From: Peronospora farinosa
Lineage: Eukaryota > Oomycota > Peronosporomycetes > Peronosporales > Peronosporaceae
Reading direction: 5' to 3'
Assembly (NCBI GenBank): GCA_947646735.1
Contig: CANTFK010000020.1
Coordinates: 1 to 64,000, forward strand
DNA length: 64,000 nt
Of the stretch, positions 9,514 through 20,400 are shown one piece after another (within the stretch, counting starts at the first letter, position 1; each line of letters begins with the position of its first letter). The notes beneath the pieces are model-generated. The model saw only the letters and a program-made list of their open reading frames with translations. It was not told where the DNA came from and ran no database searches. A program made the position numbers and the translations under genes.

Positions 9514-12489
9514 CTCGAGACGCAAGAGAAAACGCAAGAAAGGAGCACAGCGATCAACGAGACGACGAAATTCACGTCAAGATGCTGATGCAGATGATTA
9601 TTTAGTGACGGAATTTGTATCGCACTTGATTTTGTGGAGGGATCCCCACATCGTGGCCGCTACATTAAGGTAGCGAGCCCACCATGCACTGCTGCAGATA
9701 TCACATCTCTGTTAGACCTTTCATGGAAAGAATTTCTTCATGACCTAAAGGCCGGCGACATCGAGCAAGTGTGCATCGTTTCAGCCACCGAAGCAGCCAG
9801 TGAAGAAGTTCTGGAGGCTCGCCCGAAGAGCGCCGAGCCTAAATCAGCGCGCGAAGAACGCTTCGCGGCATAGTCTTGGGATGCTCTTCGTGCTTCGGGC
9901 AACCCTGTATACGATATCGCCCGTGAGTACGCCGACATTTTCCCGGAGAAAATTCCAGCTGAGCTTCCGGCGGATCGTGGTGTGCGGCACGAGATAGATC
10001 TCGTGCCAGGATCGTAATATTGCGTGACACGGCAGTGGCCGTTACCGCGCGACCAAGTCATCGCTATTGATGAATTTTTCGAGGGTCGTCGCAAGGCTGG
10101 ACATGTCCGCGAGAGTATCTCGCCACATTCGAGTCCGTCTTTCTGTGTGAAGAAAGCCACCGGCGGTTGGCGCATTGTGCACGCCTTCAACAAGCTGAAT
10201 GACGCCACGATCCCGGCTCAAACGCCTATCCCTCGAAAAGACATGGTATTAAATACCATGTCCGGGAGCGAGATCAACAGCGCCATAGATCTGACAGACG
10301 GTTTCTATCAGATCCTCATGAGGGACAGTGACATTCCGTTCACTGCGGTCAGCCCCTCAAGCGGGATGCTTTGGGAGTGGTTAGTCATGCCACAAGGTCT
10401 TAAGAACGCTCCATCTACGTTCGATCGGATGGTGACACAAGTACTTCGCCCACTTCGCGACTTTACACCGAGCTACTTTGACGACATTTTCGTTCACAGC
10501 CGCGCTGAGCAAAAGCTCAGCGCTACGGAGGTACACCTTCGACACTTGAAGCAGGTGTTTCAAGTTATGCGCGAAAATATTTTGTATGCTAATTTGAAGA
10601 AATGTGTCTTCTGCGCTCCCGAGATTCCAGTACTCGGTTGCTACGTCAGCAAGGAAGGTGTCCGCGCTGATCCTAAGAAGATCTCATCAATCTGTTCCTG
10701 GCCAACGCCCAGGAACCAAACTGAATTACGTCAATGGCTCGGTCTGGCGAATCACTTGCATAAGTATACGAAGAACTATGCTGAGCTAATTCAGCCATTA
10801 TCGACTTTGCTCAAGAAAGATGCAGTATGGTTATGGACGGCAGAACATCAATCTGCCTTCGACTCCGTAAAGAAGAGCTTGTCCGAGGCACCGGTGCTGA
10901 TGTTACCTGATGACTCTAAGCCATTCCACGTCGTGTGTGACGCGAGCAATTTCGCTATAGGATGTGCTCTCATGCAATTTGATGACGAGGGTCGAGAGCG
11001 CGTTGTGAGCTTTCAATCACGACAGATGAAACCTGCAGAGAAAAAATATCCGGTACACGACAAGGAACTTTTGGCTATGCGTTACGCGCTAATCAAGTTT
11101 AGAGTATATTTGCTCGGAGAAAAGATGTTTTCTATCTACACAGATCACGCATCATTGCGTACCGCCGTCAAGAGTCCTCACTTGTCCCAACGTATGGCAC
11201 GGTGGTTGTCATTTTTTGCCGAGTATAATTTTGTGGTGCATTACAAGCCTGGCAAGAGTAACATTCTCGCCGATGCGCTTTCTCGTCGTCCTGATTACGA
11301 TCCTCGGCGTGATATGGGTCATCAAACGGAGTATGTTGATGACGACGAAGATATCTGTGTGTGTTGTATTGAACTGGGACTTAATGCGGTAATTTCGACC
11401 CCCGTGCTTTCGATCCGAACTCAGATCGCTGAATCCTACGCGAATGATTCCTTCTATGCAGGAATCATCAGCTATCTCAGGGACCCGAGCGAAAAATTGC
11501 TCGCGAAGTTGACGAAACCGACACGCGACAACATCAAGCGTTACGCGCTTGACGGTCCGCTGCTGACGTACACGATGGACGTCTTTGATTCCCCGCGTGT
11601 CGTCATCCCTGCTGATGACGACCTTCGAGCCCGATTGGTTCATGAATTTCACGACAGCCCAGCTGGCGGACACCTGGGTCGCGAAAAGACGTTTGCGGCT
11701 ATTTCTCGCGTATTTTTCTGGCCGCGAATGTATAAATACATCCAGAAATGGGTGCGCTCCTGTGAAACCTGTCAGCGTGTGAAGCCTGCGCCGTCTTCAC
11801 AAGCCCCATTGCGTCCGCTTCCGATTGCTACGGAAGCCTGGCGCTCGGTCAGCATGGATTTTATCTTTGGCCTTCCACCGGATGAGCAGAAACGCACGGG
11901 CGCATTGGCTCTAGTGGATCGATTCAGCAAAATGGTGCATTTTGCTCCGGTTTCCGCCAACATTACGGCGGAGACGACAGCGAAGATCTTCATTGATCTT
12001 ATCTTCAGACATCACGGCTTTCCAGAATCTATTGTTTCGGACCGTGACCCGCGTTTCACTTCGGCTTTCTGGGTTGAATTATTCCAGCTATTAGGCACGC
12101 GGCTGCTTATGTCTACGGCGGCCCATCCAGAGACGGATGGGCAAACGGAGCGTGTATACAGAGTGTTCGAAGATGTCTTGCGCAGTTATGCAACATCGTT
12201 CTCGTCATGGAGTTCGTTTCTACCACTTGCAGAGTTTGCAATTATTAATGCTGTCCATGCGTCAACCGGGTTGACGCCCTTCTTCGTTAACAACGCGAGG
12301 CATCCTCGCGTTCCGGCGCTACTTGCTCTCTCAGCTTCAGAACCTCCTGTCTCCAAGCTTGGTGGGGGAGTATCTACCGATGCAACTGCGCCGAAGATAT
12401 TGATGTTTGATTACGATGCGCATAAGGTTGCTGCAGATGCAGCCAATGCTGGTACCAAATTTTGTGGTCAACGGCATATCGACTCCTGA
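9514..12489 (+). pseudogene. Type A RT-RNase H-integrase (long intact stretch 10024-12489)
   Basis: Upstream RT connection (9634-10015) is interrupted. A TAA at 10016-10018 stands where type B reads TKYCVTRPW. From 10024, 821 codons are open. Reverse transcriptase runs to about residue 250 with the YFDD catalytic box at about residue 157-160. RNase H follows (DASNFAIGCALMQFDDEGRERVV; HASLRTAVKSPHLSQRMARW), with ADALSRRPDY as its end. The integrase HHCC is HEFHDSP..GHLGREKTF...CETCQR. The integrase core has D in SMDFIFGLP, D in SDRDPRF and E in DGQTERVYRVFEDVLR. It is the best-preserved enzyme stretch in the window and the natural reference for the family. It would act in cDNA synthesis and insertion. 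Confidence 0.88.
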
Positions 12490-13630
12490 CGTGATGCATT
12501 CTATTGCGCCTCCCGTTGCTAATATTGCTCCAAAAGAGCATTTGTTGCCTGTAAGTTAGGCTGCATTAACCTAGTTTCTCCTATTACGACAAAGAATCAT
12601 GCGTTTTTTACGTGATGTAGCACAAGAGGCAGTCGACAAGAAAGGAGAATGCAGATAGAAGAGGTCAAAAGAATATGTTGGCATTTTGAGAAGTTGACAG
12701 AGTATTGTTATCAACAAGTGGATTACCGATCACCTCAGTGACGAATTTGGGCGCTAGTACGTTAGCGCCAAAATATATTGGCCCATTTCGGGTTGTTAAG
12801 GTGCATGGTGACGCTTACACGCTAGCCATACCTACATCTATGCGTTTGCATCCGACGTTCTACGTCAGGCGCCTCAAGGCTTACCTACCCGAGATCCGAC
12901 ATCCCTTGACGACGACGTTGACGACGACTGGGACCAAGTCCTGACCGAACGCGTGCAGACTCGATCTGCTGGGGGCCCTCCGAACGCAGTCGTCTCAAGT
13001 TGACGCAGGCGCTCAAATAGCACCCGCTGCTCTCGCTGAGTCCGCTCAGCAGCCTCAGTCGCAGCATCCGCACGATCTTGAGCTCTCTCAGCCATCTCGC
13101 GAGCATCAAGTAGGGGTTTCTTCGATTCCTCGGCTTCAGCGCGAAGTAGGCGCAGCTCATCATTCGACTGTACAGGCGCCCGATTACGAGAATCGGCGCT
13201 CATCGCCAGAGGTATTCCGCCGTGATGCTCGTCCTCCCTTAATTGATGCATCGGGTGCGCGACGCTGGATTGTCGACCTAATGTCGATCACGAGGATCAC
13301 AAGCCCCATGCGCCGAGTAATGACTCGGCTCCCATGAAGAAGCGTGTCGAGAAAAATTACAGGGTTTGCTTGTTGGGATATTCCCCGGCGGACGATACAT
13401 GGGAGCCATCGAGTACGCTGTCACAAGATGTCCCGGACGTGGTCGAGGACTACGAGTCCCGTAGAAAGACGGTGATCGCGACCGACGCTGCCGGTTCCAT
13501 CCCCGATCTCGCGAGCCGTAATGCTCGCGAGCAACGAAACGACGACGACCTTCGAGCGACACCGAGACCGAGACCTATTACGAGGCTCGGGAGCATATGG
13601 ATGATACGGTTGGCGACCTCGGCTACGTGA
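12490..13630 (+). pseudogene. Type A pol C-terminus: SH3-like region, Gln/Pro-rich linker, chromodomain
   Basis: After the stop at 12489 the frame resumes at 12705 with an SH3-like segment (APKYIGPFRVVKVHGDAYTL, HPTFYVRRLK). A linker rich in Gln, Pro and His follows (QQPQSQHPHDLELSQPSREH, 13050-13110). The chromodomain is at 13334-13460 (YRVCLLGYSPADDTWEPSST). Chromodomains of this kind direct integration to marked chromatin. The frame is shifted several times. The whole segment is overlapped on the other strand by the antisense ORF. Confidence 0.75.
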
Positions 13631-13861
13631 ATGCCCTCGGCGATCGTAAGGACGCGCTCTCACTCGCCGTAGCTCGGAAACCTGGAGCTCCGAAAGGCTT
13701 CTCTCATAACGGGCAATCCATGGGCGAATATGATCGGGCATGCCTCGCGCACACACCAAGTCGTCCCATTCCTGCCGGACCGGTCGCGATCTGCCCACGT
13801 TGCACGTTGGACATCCCTCACGAATGTGGACGTAACAAAGGTGATACTCGTCACACGTCAT
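12874..13861 (-). pseudogene. Antisense ORF of type A element: Cys-rich head, Arg/Ser-rich region, coiled coil
   Basis: Three consecutive open stretches lie on the minus strand: 13861-13421 (CPTC motif, then RGHSRSRGRQ and RNRSRSRCRS), 13562-13278 (SRSPSFYGTRSPRPRPG, MAPMYRPPGNIPT) and 13251-12874. The last begins MHQLREDEHHGG and has a heptad-rich stretch DAREMAERAQDRADAATEAAERTQREQRVLFERLRQ. The RS-rich part, a PMY motif and the coil recur in the same order at 3048-2389. The coil aligns residue by residue (DAR...AE.A..RA..A...LLERIR), although the pol sequences opposite have diverged. Frame changes mean this copy is not intact. Not recognised. Confidence 0.5.
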
Positions 13862-14040
13862 GTGACAGATGCGCCGGCGCAGGTCGCCAATAGCGTGTTT
13901 ACTGCGCGTCCCCTCGCGATCATCTAACTATGACGTGAAGGACGTCCATTCACGTCGACTCGCGTTTAGCGCCTGATGAAGGCACACCAAGATATCTGCG
14001 ACGCATCGTCGGTATATGTGTGTGGTGAAGTGCTTTCCTA

Positions 14041-15310
14041 AATTGTTAAGAACCCAGGGGCCAGTTGGATTAACGGTACAAGGGGCCGTGGACCAGGAGG
14101 AAGGGACCACGCATCAGAGAGAAGGGACCAAAGAGAAAGGGAACCTCGGAGTGAAGCGACGTTGGCTGAGAATGTGAAAGACAAACAAAGAAGAGGTCAT
14201 TACCAGGGTACTGTTAAAGCGGTACCGTAGGGAGTGACCATGGCTCCCTTTGGAAGGCCCGGTCCCTCATTGGTAGTCCCGGTCCCTCATTGTTCGACCC
14301 TATCCCTCATTGGTCGACCCTATCCCTCATCAGTCGACCCGTCCCCTATTTGGGCGACCGGTCCCTCATCGGTAGACCTGGGTCCCTCGTCGTTCAGCCA
14401 CTCCTAGCCTGTTAACACAAGGATCAGACCAGTCGACGCAAGGAATTAGAGCTTTCAGGCAAGGATATAGTAAAGGAGTTATAAGGATAGGACTATATCG
14501 AATACTACTCAATTTTCGATCTACGTGGCACGACTCCGTCACCCAAGAAGAACTTGCTCTAAGTTACTCACTGTTCCGGGAAGGGATATATTTTGGCCCC
14601 CCGTTGAAAACAGTTTCGTGGTTATGTTCAAGATAAATAGAGCTCCAGGATATATTTGGCCTGTGAGCTCGTTCGAGTAGCAACCCCCCCCCCCCCCCCA
14701 AGACCCGTTATCGGAAGCGGTCTCCCTTACTTCACGTCCGGGAGCAAAGTAAAGGTCAGGTGGTTAATACCCCTGAAACAAGAAGAAAAAGGCCAGGGAT
14801 AAACTCCCTGAAGAATTTGGCTCTAGGACCACTCTCGACAAGGTCGATCGAGTGGCCACCTACCGGCCCACCGAGTGAAGCATATACACTCGAGGTTCCC
14901 AGGTCTACCTCCCTCAAGGCAGACGTCCAAATCTTCACCAAGTCCTCCGAAGAGTGCAACCCGCCAGCCGACGGGTACACAAGGTGAGAAGGTCCATACG
15001 CGGCATCGGAGTACCCCCTCCGACGGTCGGCAGTCCGGAACAGTGAGTGGTTTGGGGTCTCATCATACACTTTTGAGAACCCACTCCACCACATTGAAGC
15101 TTTAAGGTTTGAAGAACCAACGCACGAAGTGCACAAGAGAACAAGTCAGAACGGCTTGTAATCTTAAACTCAAAATGAGAACTGATTTTATTTATGCATT
15201 TAAGATTTTATGAGTAGTCCTACTCTAAGTACCACTACACTAGATTAATTACTATAATAGTAATTATTGTATGTAGACTTTGCTATTGGACGACGTATCG
15301 TCTAAACATC
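14041..15310. other. Unassigned stretch between two elements
   Basis: No supported gene. It holds the 20-bp array (14241-14400) and a run of 16 C (14684-14699). Open frames around 14756-15136 are short and do not resemble a family I know. Being surrounded by retrotransposons, it is probably old repeat debris. Confidence 0.5.
14241..14400. repeat. Tandem array, 8 copies of 20 bp
   Basis: Units of exactly 20 bp follow each other, e.g. GGTCCCTCATTGGTAGTCCC, GGTCCCTCATTGTTCGACCC and TATCCCTCATTGGTCGACCC. The first (14241) and last (14381) copies are the most diverged. No coding frame runs through it. Confidence 0.9.
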
Positions 15311-15908
15311 TGTAGACGGGCACTTCTACGAAGTTGCCTCGTACTACGAGCACACACCTTATGCACAAGCGAGGAAGCGGTTAGACCGTCTTACCTTCGC
15401 GTGCGAGGGTGGTTGGGAGGTTGGTCGACTGCTTAAGCAGTCGTACCACCAGTTGCCTCTCGCTTAAGCGAGAGTGCAACGAACTTCTTAACACTAGAAC
15501 ACCGACATCACGCAGAAGTCTTTCAACTTCTTGTGCGTGGTGTGTTTGTTTAAGGAAAGTCAAGACTGAGATATATTTAATTAATTATAACTAAATATAT
15601 GCTTAACTACTGATTGGCTATATATGTATATAGATTGGATACGCGACTCTTTAGAAGCGTATCCTGTCGCATGAGCTTAAATCTAGATTTAAGTTTGAGA
15701 ATGACGTTCTTCTGAGATGTCGTGATGCCTAGCTTCAACTAGCGTCATCCCTTCCCATGTGAATCCATAAATGGATATCACATTCACGAGGGTGGATCAC
15801 ATTTGTGTATCGCACCCAAGTGACAGGTCAAAAGTAATCATGGATACTTTTAGACCCAACATTAAATATATTACTTCATGTTTACGTGTAACTAGATGCC
15901 CTGTTACA
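15311..15908 (-). repeat. 3' LTR of type B element
   Basis: 598 bp. Against the 590-bp 5' LTR it differs by an 11-bp indel near 15360 and a strongly diverged block at about 15480-15560. The remaining 340 bp are nearly identical. It holds three perfect 18-bp palindromes (15426-15443, 15457-15474, 15676-15693). Confidence 0.95.
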
Positions 15909-16013
15909 CCATCCCTCGTTTTAGAACGATGTTTACATTTTGTAAAACATCGCCTAAGAGACAGAGCGACTTGCGAGCCGTTATAAACGCGCCGCTTAGC
16001 CTACTCAATTCTC

Positions 16014-17482
16014 ATGCCACCGAAACGTGGTAAGGCTGATGGGTCGCCTGCAAAGGCACCCATGCAGTCCAGCACTAAGCGCACGCGCCGCGATTTATCG
16101 CAGCCGTCGCAAAGTGCCAGGCACTGGGGTGGATCTTCCATCTCACGATAATGTGGATGAAGATCCATCTCTCATTGTAGACTACAATGAGACTACACCA
16201 CTGCCATCACCCCAAAGTGGCGATGAGCATAGTGCATTGATGGGACATATGTACCCATCAGTTAAGGCATCCCGTCCTTGAGGAAGCATCTATGCTTCCT
16301 ACAAGCGAAGGTAAAACCCCGTCGTCTGCGCCTGCGAGCGCAGCGACTGAGACTGAGCACGCTACTTCGAAAGGAGTAGTCGCGACTCAGTCAGATGTGA
16401 CTCCTCAAGCTGATGTCTTGACAATCCATAATGGAGAGTCAGACTCAGGTGAGTGTGAGCTTAAAGCTCCACCAAGTACACCTTCGGCCTCACTAGCCCA
16501 CCGTCGCGAGGACGGCTACGTGAGTGGTGGCTTGCCACCAATGCCACCTCCATCTGAGTGGATAAACTCGGATGGGTCTAGCGCAGCGCTTTTGCATCGT
16601 GCCACTATAGACGCTCATAGATTCTATAGCGTCTTTCCTTTGTGGAAAAAGCAGGGCAAAGCACTTGGTCGTGCTTTCCCAATTCCAGTCGTGCTGCGTT
16701 CTAGCGAAATGGCCGACGACTATGAAGCTGAACTTCGGCGCCGTGTTACCTTGCATGAAGATGCAACGAAACAGCGGTCGCAGCGAATCAGCTTCGCCAT
16801 GAAGCGTGCACATGAAATTATGGGCGGTAAGCGACTCCTAATTAATTCCCGCCACGCTTATTCTGCTAGTCCGTCCGGATTTAGCAAAAAGACGACAGCT
16901 GGTGCTGCTTCACATAAGCAGTCACCAGCCCAGGCACATCAACGCGCAAAGCGTCCACAGGCTCCCACGAGTCAAAGCTCGTTGGGTAACCCTTCCATTG
17001 GACAAGGATTTGGAGCTTTCGCTTCACAAACCGGTGGGCCAACAGCCTTCCAACAAGGAAGCGCGTATTCCCTTCCGTGTCCACCAACACAGATGGCGCC
17101 CGATTGGAGCGGCGATTACGCCCACCTACTCGCGGCTGCCTACCCTGCTGCTGTTCAGTCGCAGGCTGAGTCTGCTGCGCTGAAGAGACAGGTGAAAGAT
17201 CTCGAGAGTCAAGTCTCGCGACTGACTTTGGATCTGCGCGATGTGAGGACGAGGGACCGTCAGGGGTATGACCGCCTGAAGACCCGTTTGGACATCTTAG
17301 AGCGACTGTTGATGAGAGACCCGCGTCAAGCGCGGAGTCTTCCTCGATCGCCGAGTCCTCTATCGCCTCGTTCGTATACCCTCATTCGTATACGGGGAGC
17401 CTATCGGCTTCCTCGTCGCCTGATCGGTCGCGACGCTCGACTCACAGTCGACGTCACCATCGGTCTCGTTAGACCGATGTAG
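16014..17482 (+). pseudogene. Antisense ORF of type B element: basic N-terminus and C-terminal coiled coil
   Basis: Running inward from the 3' LTR on the plus strand, opposite to pol. An ATG at 16014, 106 bp past the LTR edge, starts MPPKRGKADGSPAKAPMQSS with a basic KRTRRD. The reading moves to a second frame (16027-16281: DNVDEDPSLIVDYNETTPLP) and then a third, open from 16241 to 17482 with 396 residues from Met 16292. That part has a conserved block (GGLPPMPPPSEW, AFPIPVVLRSSEMADDYEAE) and a Gln/Ser/Ala-rich stretch. A coiled coil follows (ALKRQVKDLESQVSRLTLDL, LKTRLDILERLL) at about 17167-17310. Positions 16881-17482 overlap pol on the other strand; 16014-16880 do not. The two shifts could be decay or short introns. 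No known family recognised. Confidence 0.6.
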
Positions 17483-20400
17483 ATATGTGATCTCTTCGGG
17501 ATCAACATACCGTTTCAGCTGACCCACGTAAAATACGGGGTGCGTCTTCATATACGGTGGAAAAGTGAGCCTATAATTTAGGTCTCCAACTTCTTCAACC
17601 ACTGTAAAGTGCCCAATGAACCGGGGCAATAGCTTAGTAGTACCACCAGGTAGTACAGAGATTGCATGTTTAGGTAGGGTAGCAGTACTTAATAGCACTT
17701 TTTTCCCCACACTAAAGTGTTCATTGTTTTTGCGACCATGTTGGTCCGCATATTGTTTTTGCTTGTCCTGTGCGCTTGCCATCGCGCCACGGACTTTACG
17801 TGTGATGGCTAATCGCTCATCCACAAAGCGCTGAGCTTCGCTCACGCTCTTAGCATCCAGCTCGCCTATGACGCCTCCAAGAGGTCGTTCATGGGTCGAC
17901 GCTGTTGATAACACTATAGTGTCATCGTCAAGGAGAACTGGCATTTCTTGCCGTACCTTCTCTGTGACACCTATAGGCGACGTGACCACTGCTAAATTAT
18001 CAGTGTCACTAGGGAAAGCTTGGCCCTCTTTGGCATTCGCACCGAGCGAAGTGAGGAGGCCTCCCCCACTAAGACTCGGGCTGCGTACAAACGAGAATGG
18101 CGTTCGAGGATGACGCAGTCCGTTAATGTAAAACGGTGTTTCACCCGTACTGGCGTGAACGCTGTTATTAATAGCGAACTCCACGAATGGCAATTGCTTG
18201 CTCCATTCTTTGGGAGTCTCTATTGTACGCAACACATCCGCCACGACTCGATTGGCCCGTTCTGTTTGGCCATCGGTCTGGGGATGATCAGCGGTTGACA
18301 TGTGGAGCTTTCTTCCCAGCAGCTCAAACACATGTCGCCAAAAACCCGACGTAAAACGCGGATCCCGGTCCGATGCTATGGACTCAGGCATCCCGTGTAG
18401 TCGATACACATGATCCAGGAACAAGAGGGCAGTCTCTTTTCCTGAGATCTTGGTGCTACATGGTGCCAAATGCACCATCTTGCGCAGTCTGTCTACAAAG
18501 ACGACGAGCCCCGTCCTGGCTTTATGGTCAGGCGGTAAGCCAAACATGAAGTCCAAACTGACCGACTTCCAACATTCAGCTGGAATCGGCAGTGGCTTCA
18601 GTGGCGCACTGTTCGAAGGTGCAGGCTTTATGCGCTGACACTCTTCGCAAGAGCGAATATAGTTAGCCACCCACCGGTATAGGTGGGGCCACCAAAATTC
18701 CTCTGACACTCGTAAGAATGTCTTTTCACGGCCCAGATGCCCACTAGATGGCGCATCATGGCACTCGTGAAGTATCATCAGCTTGAGATCTGTGTCATGA
18801 GGGACATAGATTCTCAAGGGATCACAGGGTGACAGTTGATGCCATAACAGGCCATCGCTGTAGCTAAAGCGATTTAGTTTCGCTTTGAGGTGCGACGGAA
18901 GGGTAACCTTTCGTCCACCAAAATGATCCAACAGCAGGCGACAATGTTCGTCCTGACTGTAACACTCCTTTATATTGGAGGCCATTGAGCTCTTCACATG
19001 GTAGGCCTTCATGGCTGCCAATGTTGACGACTCAACTTGTGCTTTCGCACGAGACACACTATCCTGGTGTCTTGCCTCGAAGTCTGGTCTGCGCGATAAC
19101 GCGTCAGCCATGACATTCGACTTACCCGGCTTATATTCAACTTTGAAATTAAATATAGAGAAAAAATGTTAGCCATCTCGCCATTCTCGGCGAGAGGTGC
19201 GGTGAGTTTATAGCGGTCCGCAGTGATGCGTGATCCGTATAAACCACAAAAGGTTCGGTGCCTAAGAGGTGCACCCGAAACTTTACAAGGGTATACTTAA
19301 TTGAAAGTAGCTCCTTGTCATGCACAGGGTAATTCAGCTCTGCGGCTTTTAAAAGCCGAGACTGATACGATATGACACGGTCAACACCGTTGTCATCCTT
19401 CTGCATGAGCGCGCTGCCGATTGCAAAATTACTTGCATCGCAGACGACGCTAAAAGGCTTATCCGCGTCTGGCAATGCCAAGACTGGTGCCTCTACAAGA
19501 GATTGCTTCACTGATGTGAACGCATCTTCTTGCTCCTTTGACCAAGTCCATTCTGTATCCTTTTTCAAAAGATCATACAATGGCTTAGTCTGCTCCGCAT
19601 AATTCTTGCTGTACTTATGCAAGTAATTAGCGAGCCCAAGGAATTGGCGCAGATCCTTCACGTGTCGTGGGACTGGCCATTCCTTGATAGCCTTGACCTT
19701 TTCTGGGTCTGCTCGTACACCATGTGCACCTACGATGCAGCCCAGTACAGGTATCTCGGGGACCCCTATTACGCACTTTTGCAAGTTCACGTATAATTGG
19801 GCGTCACCCAGAGTCTGCAACACAGCGTCTAAATGACGCTTGTGCGACTCTATCGCGCTCAGACCGTCCTCTCCTACTATGCACGAATACATCGTCAAAG
19901 TAATGGGGCGCGTAGGCACGGTGCTGACGCATCACGTGAGCCACCACTCGGTTGAATGTTGCTGGAGCATTTTTCAACCCTTGTTGCATCACAAGCCACT
20001 CCCACAGCATACCGCTTGGGGTTCTTACTGCCGTTTTGGCTACATCGGTATCTCTCATGAGAACCTGATAATAGCCATCCTTCAGATCCAACGCGGAAAA
20101 GATAGTTGACTTTCCCATGGAATTCAACAAAACATCTTTCCGCGGGATCGGCGTTTGAGCTGGAATGGTGGCCGTGTTCAGCTTATTATAAGCATGAACC
20201 ACGCGCCATCCCACCCGTTGCTTTACGCACACAGAAGGCCGAGCTGCAGTGAGGCGACTTGATCTCACGTACATGTCCCGCCTTGGCTCGCTTGTCGAAG
20301 AACTCATCGATGTAATCGACTTGTTCCTTCGGCAACGGCCATGGCCTGGTCACACAATACTTGGTGCCAGGCTCCAGGTCAATCTCGTGCTTGATGCCCC

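Larger units (their letters stand above)
7043..14040 (+). mobile_element. Type A Ty3/gypsy element, 5' LTR to antisense region, 3' LTR missing
   Basis: In order: 5' LTR (7043-7366), primer-binding-like site, gag, protease with a repeat-rich linker, RT-RNase H-integrase in one long frame, SH3-like region, chromodomain and antisense ORF. It inserted into the type B fragment at 7042/7043. Similarity to the element at 1-4129 is last clear around 13970-14000 (GATGAAGGC.CACCAAGA in both). No LTR follows, so the 3' end is truncated somewhere near 14040. Gag has a nonsense codon and a frameshift, and the protease lacks its catalytic Asp, so the copy is inactive. Confidence 0.88.

Noticed and set aside
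17616..18638. Several plus-strand frames of 62-92 codons opposite the type B integrase
   Set aside because: Repeated at 4871-5893 on the other strand as mirror frames of conserved pol; they overlap fully with pol and show no own conservation pattern.
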